This document shows positions 1 to 6,100 of a stretch of 6,492 nt of DNA, piece after piece. The stretch's first letter is position 1; each line of letters begins with the position of its first letter. The stretch is from the NCBI GenBank assembly GCA_937871415.1, contig CALMQD010000278.1, positions 1 to 6,492 of the forward strand, read 5' to 3'. This DNA comes from an uncultured Phycisphaerales bacterium. GTDB taxonomy: Bacteria > Planctomycetota > Phycisphaerae > Phycisphaerales > UBA1924. The notes beneath the pieces are model-generated. The model had not been told where the DNA came from and did not search any database. It worked only from the letters and a program-made list of their open reading frames with translations. Made by a program: the position numbers and the translations under genes.

Positions 1-1
1 C

Positions 2-175
2 TGCGTGTTCAGCCTGTTTGCGATCACCGTCACGGTAGGCCTGTTGATCCCGACTGCGCCGAAATGGGATACCAGTGACAAGGAAGGCACTTCCCGGTGC
101 CGGCCAATGGTCCACACCCTCACCGCCCACGCAGCTTCCGATCCGGGGTCGACAGGAGCGAAGAGCCAAAGGTGA
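2..175 (+). CDS. C-terminal fragment of a probable membrane protein (partial, 5' end outside window)
   Basis: The frame beginning at base 2 is open for 57 codons and stops at TGA 173-175; the other two + frames close early, at about positions 36 and 78. The first residues (CVFSLFAITVTVGLLIPTA) form an uninterrupted hydrophobic stretch typical of a final transmembrane helix. It is followed by a Trp and a polar tail of about 35 residues with no recognisable motif. Third positions are mostly G or C, as expected of a real gene in this genome. The family cannot be named from this fragment; the C-terminal helix of a multi-pass transporter is one possibility. It converges on the secreted-protein gene on the other strand. 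The call is uncertain because only one helix is visible. Confidence 0.4.
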   Translation, partial: CVFSLFAITVTVGLLIPTAPKWDTSDKEGTSRCRPMVHTLTAHAASDPGSTGAKSQR

Positions 176-201
176 TAACGCGATCCCTTTGTGGTGCGTT
201 G

Positions 202-221
202 CCCGTCGCTGACGCTCCGGG
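202..221. other. Compact inverted repeat in the convergent gap; possible dispersed repeat or weak terminator
   Basis: CCCG (202-205) pairs with CGGG (218-221). An inner GC/GC pair (208-209 with 214-215) closes a TGAC loop, with a 2x2 mismatch between the two stems. The gap 176-251 lies between two convergent 3' ends, where a bidirectional terminator would be useful, but no T-tract follows. The core CGTCGCTGACGCTCCGGGTT, which reads 'SLTLRV' in one frame, resembles a short motif I recall recurring between genes in planctomycete genomes. That resemblance is from memory. Confidence 0.3.
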
Positions 222-251
222 TTCCGTGGGGAGGCGGCGCGGCGGTGCGTG

Positions 252-1754
252 TTATGGGCAGCCCTGGAACCAGGCGTCGAGGTAGTCGAAGATGTCGTCG
301 ACCCAGAGGCGGCCGTCGCGGTTGAAGTCGGCGATGCAGGCCGCACCACCGTCACCCCCACCGTTTCCGCCGCTGCCGGTGCCGCTGCCGCCGCTATTCC
401 CGCCGGTTGGTGAGTCGCCGCCCTGGCCGCTGGTGTACATGCGGTCGATGCGTTCGCCGGCGATGAGGAAGGAGACTTCGCGGCCGGGGAGGGAGGACCA
501 TGTGCCGCCGGAGGCGAGGGAGAGGGCGTCGGCGGCCGCGGCGGGGTTGAAGTCGACCTGGCACGCGGGGCGGCAGCGCGAGGAGAAGCAGAAGAGGGCG
601 CGCTCGCCGTTGGAGAACGTGTCGTAGACGGCGATGGAGAGCCAGTAGCCCCCGCCCGGGAGCACGATGCTGCCGTCGTCGAAGAGGTTGAAGCGGACGC
701 GGTAGGCGCTCAGGCGCGTGCCGTTCACGACGACGGTGGAGTCGAGGGGTTCGATCGAGGTGGCCTTGGCGGTGAAGAGCGCACTGCGGCCGGGGGAGCC
801 CGCCGGCGTGTGGCACGCGTTCGCGTAGATCTCGGCGATGGCGGAGAAGCCGACGCAGTTGGTGTAGATGCAGCCCTCGATGTAGCAGACGCGGACAGTG
901 TGGCAGGGGGAGATGGCGAAGTCGCCGGCGCCGCGGGAGTCGCGGACGCCTTCGGAGAACTCGGAGACGATGCCGCCGGGGGAGGAGAGGTCGGCGGGGC
1001 CGGAGGCGTAGAGGACTTTGCAGGAACGGCCGCGGACGCGGAAGGAGAGGTCGGCGCAGCCGATGCAGCATTCGGCGGTGTCGAGCCAGGGACCGGGGAA
1101 GAAGAACTCGGCGGGGTCCATCGATGGAGCGCCGAGGATCTTCTTGGGGGTGTGGCCCTTCACGGGCTCGCGCGAGGTGCCGAAGTAGGCGAGGGTCTGG
1201 TCGTTGCCGTCGGTGCGGCCGACGCCGGTGATCCAGTAGGTGCCGCCGGGGAGGATGAGCTCGCTGAGTGAGCCGTCGTCGGTGGGCTGCTCGGCGATGT
1301 TGAAGGTGAAGCGGACGATGCGGTAGCCGTCGCCGAGCGCGCCGAGCGTCTCGGTGTGGTGGACGGTGAACTTGCGGAGGAGGCGGTCGGGGCAGCCGTT
1401 GCAGTCGGAGTAGATTTCGACCTTGGCTTTCTCGAGGCCGGGGAGGGCGTTGGTGGACATGACGACGGAGACGGACTCGATGGTGTGGATCGAGCCCTCG
1501 TCGAGGGTGAAGTCGTCGGCGGCCTTGGCGCCGAAGGGGACGCCGCCGCCGAGCATGGAGAGTTGGCCGTCGAAGAGAGCGGGTGCGTTGGGGTCGCCGT
1601 TATCCCAGAGGCAGGCGTCGTCGATCTGGGCGCGCGCGGGCGCGGCGAGGGCGAGGAGGGCCAGGAGGGCGAGGGTCAGCGCGCGGCGGGAGGGTCGGAG
1701 GAGTGATGAGGGAGACGGACAGCCCGTCCGGCGGACCGAGAACACAAGTCGCAC
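252..1754 (-). CDS. Secreted Cys-rich protein with duplicated beta-type domain and C-terminal dockerin-like tail
   Basis: This 500-residue protein starts at GTG, supported by a GGAGGT site 5 nt upstream. Residues 1-42 are a long signal peptide: an Arg-rich start, a Leu/Ala core at about 26-38, and a probable cleavage after ARA before Q43. The mature part holds two related segments, about 45-243 and 247-434. Each has an 'AADDF' or 'GAGDF' entry, then 'YRIVRFTFN...ILPGGTYWI' or 'YRVRFNLF...VLPGGGYWL', then 'LAYFGTS' or 'LFCFSS'; this is an internal duplication of a probably beta-rich domain. Many Cys residues, some in pairs (CNGC, CCIGC), suggest disulfides and export. Residues 443-470 are a Gly/Ser linker. 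Residues 473-499 carry one EF-hand-like loop, DFNRDGRLWVDD, followed by IFDYLDAWF and a final Cys, which matches the 'GC-type dockerin' ending of planctomycete exported proteins. The ligand or enzymatic role is unknown, and I see no catalytic motif. Its 3' end converges on the partial gene at 2-175. Confidence 0.88.
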   Translation of the reverse strand: MRLVFSVRRTGCPSPSSLLRPSRRALTLALLALLALAAPARAQIDDACLWDNGDPNAPALFDGQLSMLGGGVPFGAKAADDFTLDEGSIHTIESVSVVMSTNALPGLEKAKVEIYSDCNGCPDRLLRKFTVHHTETLGALGDGYRIVRFTFNIAEQPTDDGSLSELILPGGTYWITGVGRTDGNDQTLAYFGTSREPVKGHTPKKILGAPSMDPAEFFFPGPWLDTAECCIGCADLSFRVRGRSCKVLYASGPADLSSPGGIVSEFSEGVRDSRGAGDFAISPCHTVRVCYIEGCIYTNCVGFSAIAEIYANACHTPAGSPGRSALFTAKATSIEPLDSTVVVNGTRLSAYRVRFNLFDDGSIVLPGGGYWLSIAVYDTFSNGERALFCFSSRCRPACQVDFNPAAAADALSLASGGTWSSLPGREVSFLIAGERIDRMYTSGQGGDSPTGGNSGGSGTGSGGNGGGDGGAACIADFNRDGRLWVDDIFDYLDAWFQGCP

Positions 1755-1759
1755 AAGAC

Positions 1760-1765
1760 ACCTCC
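1760..1765 (-). promoter_or_regulatory. Shine-Dalgarno site deciding the GTG start of the secreted protein
   Basis: On the minus strand GGAGGT lies 5 nt before GTG (1754-1752), which is ideal spacing. The next in-frame GTG, codon 4, would be 14 nt away, so the first GTG is preferred. Confidence 0.7.
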
Positions 1766-1832
1766 GCGCACACAGGAGGGAAGGGAACCGGGATGGAACG
1801 GGGGCGAAGGAGATCGCCGCCCGACGGCCCCA

Positions 1833-1861
1833 AAAATAGCGACCTAAGGCATTGAGATCAA
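1833..1861 (-). promoter_or_regulatory. Sigma70-like promoter for the secreted protein
   Basis: Reading the minus strand, TTGATC (1861-1856, four of six -35 consensus bases) is separated by exactly 17 bp from TATTTT (1838-1833, four or five of six -10 bases depending on the consensus used). Transcription would start near 1826, giving a leader of about 70 nt that includes the GGAGGT site. The segment is clearly richer in A/T than its surroundings. It is a prediction from sequence only. Confidence 0.5.
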
Positions 1862-1919
1862 GAGATTTATGTGCATGTTCAGATATCGGACAATGGGGCG
1901 GGGATAGTGGGCTGCGGAA

Positions 1920-1941
1920 GGGAGAGGGAGGGTTGGGCGGG
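1920..1941 (+). other. G-quadruplex motif between two divergent promoters
   Basis: Five GGG tracts lie at 1920-1922, 1926-1928, 1930-1932, 1935-1937 and 1939-1941, with loops AGA, A, TT and C. This satisfies the G3N1-7 rule with one tract to spare and very short loops, which favours a stable fold. Two GGGG runs just upstream (1895-1898 and 1900-1903) extend the G-rich block. It sits about 55-60 bp upstream of both predicted promoters. Folding in vivo is not shown. Confidence 0.55.
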
Positions 1942-1994
1942 TTTTCAGACGGGCTGGGGCGTCGAAATTTGGAGCCACTTTTTCGTTTCGTTTA

Positions 1995-2023
1995 GTGCGA
2001 TTGTTTCGATTGTTTCGTATAGT
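1995..2023 (+). promoter_or_regulatory. Probable promoter of the toxin-antitoxin operon
   Basis: TATAGT (2018-2023) matches five of six bases of the -10 consensus. The best-spaced -35, GTGCGA at 1995-2000 with a 17-bp gap, matches only three of six, so an activator or a relaxed sigma contact may be involved. A start near 2030 gives a leader of about 55 nt and lies downstream of the GTG at 1995, which argues against that GTG as the antitoxin start. Confidence 0.45.
2000..2017 (+). repeat. Tandem 9-bp direct repeat, candidate operator of the toxin-antitoxin operon
   Basis: ATTGTTTCG occurs twice head to tail (2000-2008 and 2009-2017), directly abutting the TATAGT hexamer. The TTTCG core also appears at 1981-1985 and 1986-1990, and its complement CGAAA at 1963-1967. 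The position between the -35 and -10 regions and the repetition suggest a binding site for the operon's own HTH antitoxin. That role is inferred from how such operons are usually regulated. Confidence 0.45.
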
Positions 2024-2072
2024 CGATGGTGACGGAGGGGGAGGTGGCTTGGGGTTCTCGACGGGGCCCAGG

Positions 2073-2078
2073 AAGGGG
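2073..2078 (+). promoter_or_regulatory. Shine-Dalgarno site deciding the antitoxin start
   Basis: AAGGGG, within AGGAAGGGG, ends 6 nt before ATG 2085. The alternative GTG at 1995 is preceded only by a T-rich run without any purine block. Confidence 0.6.
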
Positions 2079-2084
2079 TTGGTC

Positions 2085-2534
2085 ATGGCACTCTTGGATG
2101 CGGTCGCGCCGACGCCGAAGGACTCGGAGATGGCGCGGAAGACGACTCATCAGTTGTCGCGATTGGCGCAGCCGGGCAAATCGCTGAAAGTCGTGCCGCA
2201 GAATGGAAGCGATGCGGAGACGCTGGAGATTCCGGCGTCGGCGGTGCCGGTGATCCAGGCGGTGCTGAAGGCGATGGCGCAGGGTGACGCGGTCGCGGTT
2301 GTTCCGACGCACGCCGAACTGACGACGCAGCAGGCGGCGGATTTGCTCGGGGTGTCGCGTCCGTTCCTGATCAAGGTGCTGAAGGAAGGACGCCTTCCGC
2401 ATCGGAAGGTGGGCATGCATCGACGGATCATGTTCAAGGACCTGCTTGAGTACAAACGGAGCATGCAGGAGAGGCGTCGCGAGACGCTGGACAAGTTGGT
2501 TGCGGAGAGCGAGGACCTGGGCGTCGGCTATTAA
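2085..2534 (+). CDS. VapB50-like antitoxin with excisionase-type helix-turn-helix
   Basis: This 149-residue protein is the probable antitoxin and autorepressor of the PIN nuclease encoded 13 bp downstream. Residues 79-125 form an excisionase/MerR-like HTH (HTH_17 type): 'ELTTQQAADLLGVSRPFL' followed by 'LKEGRLPHRKVGMHRRI' and 'FKDLLEYK'. The preceding segment, residues 46-78 (TLEIPASAVPVIQAVLKAM then GDAVAVVPTHA), is the characteristic N-terminal part of this antitoxin family. The basic and acidic helical tail (about 126-149) is the likely toxin-binding region. I chose ATG 2085 because it has a good ribosome site; a frame extended to GTG 1995 adds a poly-Gly segment and would begin upstream of the predicted transcript start. 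From memory, the organisation matches the Mycobacterium tuberculosis pair Rv3750c/Rv3749c (VapBC50). Unlike classical VapB proteins there is no ribbon-helix-helix or AbrB fold visible. Codons favour G at the third position, unlike the neighbouring minus-strand genes. Confidence 0.85.
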   Translation: MALLDAVAPTPKDSEMARKTTHQLSRLAQPGKSLKVVPQNGSDAETLEIPASAVPVIQAVLKAMAQGDAVAVVPTHAELTTQQAADLLGVSRPFLIKVLKEGRLPHRKVGMHRRIMFKDLLEYKRSMQERRRETLDKLVAESEDLGVGY

Positions 2535-2547
2535 GTAAGATGGGCGC

Positions 2548-3129
2548 ATGGCTGACACGTTCACGGTCGTGTTCGACGCGTGCATTTTCTATCCGTTCAC
2601 GCTCCGGGACTTGTTTGTTCAACTGGCGACGACGGACCTGTTTCGGGGCCGCTGGACGTCGGACATTCATGACGAGTGGACGCGTGCGTTGCTCGCGGCG
2701 CACCCGGGCGACGCGCGGCTGACGGCCGAGCGGTTGGCCGCGTTGCGAGACCGCATCGACGAGAACGTGCTGGATTGCGTGGTGACGGGCTACGAGCGGC
2801 TGATACCGGGCCTGCAACTCCCGGACCCGGACGATCGGCACGTGTTGGCGGCGGCGATTCGCAGCGGGGCGCAGGTCATTGTGACGAAGAACATCCGGGA
2901 CTTTCCGGAGGAAGCGCTCGCGCCATTCGGGATCGAGGCGCAGCACCCGGACGCGTTTGTCGCGTGCCTTTTGGACCTGGGCGCGGGGACTGTGTGTCAA
3001 TCCGTGCGAGAAGTGCGGCTGCGGTACAAGCACCCGCCGGCGGATGTCGAAGCGTACATGCGCATGCTGGAGCGGCAGGACTTGTTCGAGACGGCAGCGA
3101 GGCTGCGCGAGTACGGCAACTTGATCTAA
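2548..3129 (+). CDS. PIN_3-family ribonuclease toxin, VapC50-like
   Basis: This 193-residue PIN-domain protein is a probable metal-dependent endoribonuclease acting on cytoplasmic RNA and held inactive by the HTH antitoxin. All expected acidic residues are present: D10 in 'VVFDACIFYP', E43 in 'IHDEW', D93/D95/D96 in 'LPDPDDRHVLAAAI', and the 'TKNIRDF' motif with N115 and D118. The catalytic centre therefore looks intact. After the PIN core, residues about 132-193 ('HPDAFVACLLDL...PPADVEAYMRMLERQDLFETAARLR') form the helical extension found in VapC50-like toxins, so the protein is longer than classical VapC (about 130 residues). The gene starts 13 nt after the antitoxin stop with only a weak ribosome site, which suggests co-transcription and translational coupling. 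The RNA target cannot be told from sequence. A housekeeping nuclease is unlikely given the partner gene. Confidence 0.87.
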   Translation: MADTFTVVFDACIFYPFTLRDLFVQLATTDLFRGRWTSDIHDEWTRALLAAHPGDARLTAERLAALRDRIDENVLDCVVTGYERLIPGLQLPDPDDRHVLAAAIRSGAQVIVTKNIRDFPEEALAPFGIEAQHPDAFVACLLDLGAGTVCQSVREVRLRYKHPPADVEAYMRMLERQDLFETAARLREYGNLI

Positions 3130-3149
3130 CCGCGAGGGAGTCTGAGAAA

Positions 3150-3165
3150 CGGACGGAACCGTTCG
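3150..3165. terminator. Small hairpin between convergent toxin and RND genes; weak terminator candidate
   Basis: CGGACG (3150-3155) pairs with CGTTCG (3160-3165), including one G-T wobble, around a GAAC loop. An alternative longer-range pairing GGACG/CGTCC (3151-3155 with 3166-3170) is also possible. It occupies the 43-bp gap between two convergent stops, but there is no T-tract on either side. Confidence 0.25.
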
Positions 3166-3172
3166 CGTCCGA

Positions 3173-6100
3173 TCACGGCGCGGCGGCGACCGAGCGCGCG
3201 GTGCGCCAGGGGCGTGAGAGGCGTGCGGTGGCGGCGTGGAAGGCGAGGTGGACGACGGGGGTGACCAGGAGGGTGATGACGAGGGAGAGGAGCTGGCCGC
3301 CGATGACGACGACGGCGATGGCGCGGCGTTCCTCGGCGCCGGGGCCGGTGCCGATGGCGAGGGGGAGCATGCCGCCGACGAGGGCGAGGGTGGTCATGAG
3401 GATGGGGCGGAGGCGGTCGCGGCTTCCCTGGATGACGGCGTCGCGGATGGGCATTCCGGCGGCGGTGAGTTGGTTGATGTGGTCGACCTGGAGGATGGAG
3501 TTCTTCTTGACGACGCCGAAGAGGACGAGGATGCCCAGCGCGGAGTAGAGGTTGAGGGATTCGCCCATGAGCCAGAGGGAGAGGAAGGCGAAGGGGACGG
3601 AGAGGGGGAGTGAGAAGAGGATGGTGAAGGGGTGGATGTAACTCTCGTAGTTGGCGGCGAGGATCATGTACATGAAGACGATGGAGAGTGCGAAGGCGAT
3701 GAGGAACTCGCGGAAAGTGCGTTCGAGTTCGCGGCCGCGGCCGAGGGTTTTGACGGAGTATTCCTGGGGCATGTGGAGGTCGCGGACGGCGGCGCGGACG
3801 GCTTCGAGGCGGTCGGCGAGTGCGTATCCGGGTCCGACGGCGGCGCGGACGTTGGCGGCGCGCTGGCGGTCGAGGCGGTCGATGCGGGCGGCGGAGAGGG
3901 CGGGCTGGATGTCGGCGAAGGCGCGGAGTTCGGCGAGGCCGGAGGGCGAGCGCGAGGCGGGGATGAGCAGTTGAGGGATCTCGCCGGGGTCGGTGCGGTC
4001 GGGCTCGGCGAGGCGGAGCTGGACGTCGTAGTCCTCGTTGGTGGATTCGTCGCGGAAGCGTGAGACTTCGTCCTCGCCGCCGACGAGGATGCGGAGGGCG
4101 GTGCCCAGGTCGCGCGGGGAGACGCCGAGGTCTGCGGCGCGGTCGCGGTCGATGTTGACGCGGAGTTCGGGGGTGTTGAGTTTGAGGGTGGTGTCGGCGT
4201 CGGGCATGCCGCCGAGTTCGAGTGCGCGGACGCGGAGGGCCTCGGTGTACTCGGCGAGTTTGTCGAGTTCGGGGCCGGAGATGGCGATGTCGATGTCGAA
4301 GTTGCCGCCGCCGATGTTGAAGGCGGCGTTGGGGCGGATGGAGACGCGGAGGTCCTTGCCGAAGGCGCGGAGGGACCTGCGGAGGTCCTGCATGACGTCG
4401 GTCTGCGTGTAGTTGTTCTTGAAGGCGCTCAGGGGTGAGCCGCGGAGGGTCTCGTGCCAGAGGCGCGAGAGGGAGAAGTAGCGTTCTTCGTGGGGGGCGA
4501 TGATGACGTAGATGTCGCCGCGGTTGACCTGGCCGAGGAAGGAGCCGCCGATGGTGGAGAGGGTGGTGCGGACGGCGGGGTGTTCGCGGACGCGGGCCTC
4601 GACGGCGCGGGCGGCGTCGTCGAAGGCGGGGAAGGAGACGCCCTCTTCACCCTGGATGTTGATGGAGAACTCGGCCTCGTCGATGTTGCTGGGGAGGTAG
4701 TCCTGCTTGAGGCGGCCGTAGAGGGGAACGGAGGCGGCGATGACGAGTGCGGCGGTGACGAGGGTGAGGGTGCGCCGGCGGACGCACCAGGAGAGGGCGC
4801 GTGTGTAGAGACGGTCGAGGACGGCGTAGAAGCCGGAGCGCGAGGCGGCGTGGCCGGCGCGGGTTCCGGTGACGGGCCGGAGCATGCGCGAGGACATCAT
4901 GGGCGTGAGGGAGAAGGAGACGAGGAGGGAGACCAGGACGGCGACGGCCGCGGTGACGCCGAACTGGTAGAGGAAGCGCCCGGAGATGGAGGACATGAAG
5001 GAGACGGGGACGAAGATGACGACGAGGGAGAGGGTGGTGGCGAGGACGGCGAGGGCGATCTCGGCGGTGCCCTTGACGGCGGCCTGCATGGGGGGCAGGT
5101 GGTTCTCCTCGACCTGCTTGTAGATGTTCTCGAGGACGACGATGGCGTCGTCGATGACGATGCCGACCATGAGCACGAGGGCGAGCATGGTGACGGAGTT
5201 GAGGGTGAAGTTCATCGCCCACATGACGCCGAAGGTGGCGATGACGGAGGCGGGGATGGCGACGCCGGCGATGATGGTGGATCGCCAGGAGCGCATGAAG
5301 GCGAGGACGACGAGTGTGGCCAGGAGCGAGCCCAAGACGAGGTGGGTCTCGATCTCGTGCAGGGCGGCGTAGATGTAGCGGGACTGGTCGCGGATGATCT
5401 CGAGGTTCACGCCGGGGGGGATGACGGGGGCGAGGAGGGCGACCTCGTTGCGAACGCCCTCGATGACCTCGACGGTGTTGGCGCCGGACTGGCGGCGGAC
5501 CTCGAGGGCCACCGCGGGTTGGCCGTTGAGGCGCGAGGCGCTGCGGAGTTCCTTGGCGGCGTCGGAGGCGCGGCCGACGTCGCGGATGCGGATGGGCGCC
5601 CCGTTGACGACGGCGATGATGATGTCGTTGAAGGCGTCGGGGGATTTGAGGCGGCCCATGGTGCGCAGGACCTGCTCCTGCTGGGGGCCGGTGACGTTGC
5701 CGCCGGGGATGTCGGCGTTCTGGCGCTCGATGGCGTCGCGGACGGCGGAGATGGGGATGCCCAGGGCGGCGAGGCGCGCGGCGTCGAGGTCGACGTTCAC
5801 GGCGCGTTCGAGGCCGCCGACGATGCGGACCTCGCCGACGCCGTCGGAGCGTTCGAGGCGGGGGCGGATGGTCTTGTCGGCGAGTTCGGTGAGTTCGCGG
5901 ACGGAGAGTTCGCCGGAGAGGGCGAGTGTGACGACGGGGGAGGAGTCGTTGTCGAACTTGGAGACGATCGGGGGCTCGGCGTCGTCGGGGAGTTGTCGGA
6001 GGACGGTGGCGACGCGGTCGCGGACGTCCTGGGCGGCGGCGTCGATGTCGCGCGAGAGGGAGAAGGTCGCGATGACGATGGAGGAACCCTGGCCGGAGAT

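Larger units (their letters stand above)
1755..2084. other. Divergent intergenic control region (330 bp, no gene)
   Basis: This region separates the divergently transcribed secreted-protein gene (-) and toxin-antitoxin operon (+). It contains the leader of the minus gene (about 1755-1826), a minus-strand promoter (1833-1861), an unassigned A/T-richer stretch (about 1862-1890), a G-rich block with a quadruplex motif (about 1895-1941), a T-rich stretch with TTTCG repeats and a plus-strand -10 (1981-2023), and a leader of about 55 nt to the antitoxin ATG. Open frames crossing it are low-complexity and lack ribosome sites, so I call none. Confidence 0.7.

Noticed and set aside
97..285. Plus-strand 62-codon frame from GTG
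   Set aside because: It overlaps the partial membrane-protein frame, runs through the inverted repeat and into the 3' end of the secreted-protein gene; composition is Arg/Gly-rich with no motif or ribosome site.
336..425. Repetitive tract that could be taken for a short tandem repeat array
   Set aside because: It is the imperfect GGN-codon run of the Gly/Ser linker in the secreted protein, not a repeat array or CRISPR.
394..1071. Minus-strand 225-codon Arg/Leu/Pro-rich frame
   Set aside because: Out-of-frame shadow inside the secreted-protein gene, produced by high GC; the protein is low-complexity.
810..1271. Plus-strand Gly/Ala/Glu-rich frame antisense to the secreted-protein gene
   Set aside because: Composition is the mirror of C-ending codons on the opposite strand; no domain is visible. 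The same holds for the antisense frames at 1356-1706, 3236-3613 and 3632-4063.
1844..2086. Minus-strand 80-codon frame in the intergenic region
   Set aside because: It covers the quadruplex motif and both promoter zones and starts inside the antitoxin gene; the Pro/Asn-rich product has no domain.
1992..2585. Minus-strand 197-codon frame opposite the antitoxin
   Set aside because: Arg/His-rich shadow with no recognisable fold; the opposite strand encodes a clear HTH antitoxin.
2540..2722. ATG at 2540 as an alternative toxin start
   Set aside because: It is in a different frame from the PIN domain and gives a 60-residue Arg-rich product; the PIN frame starts at ATG 2548.
2434..3033. Minus-strand 199-codon frame opposite the PIN gene
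   Set aside because: Arg/Pro-rich antisense shadow of a well-supported PIN-domain gene.
2676..3548. Plus-strand 290-codon frame spanning the toxin and the RND 3' end
   Set aside because: It crosses two well-supported genes in other frames and its residues are dominated by Arg, Ala and Gly without a motif.
4647..5222. Minus-strand 191-codon His/Arg/Pro-rich frame within the RND gene
   Set aside because: Frame-shifted shadow of the RND permease, whose own frame is unbroken from 6349 to 3173, so there is no evidence for a frameshift or nested gene.
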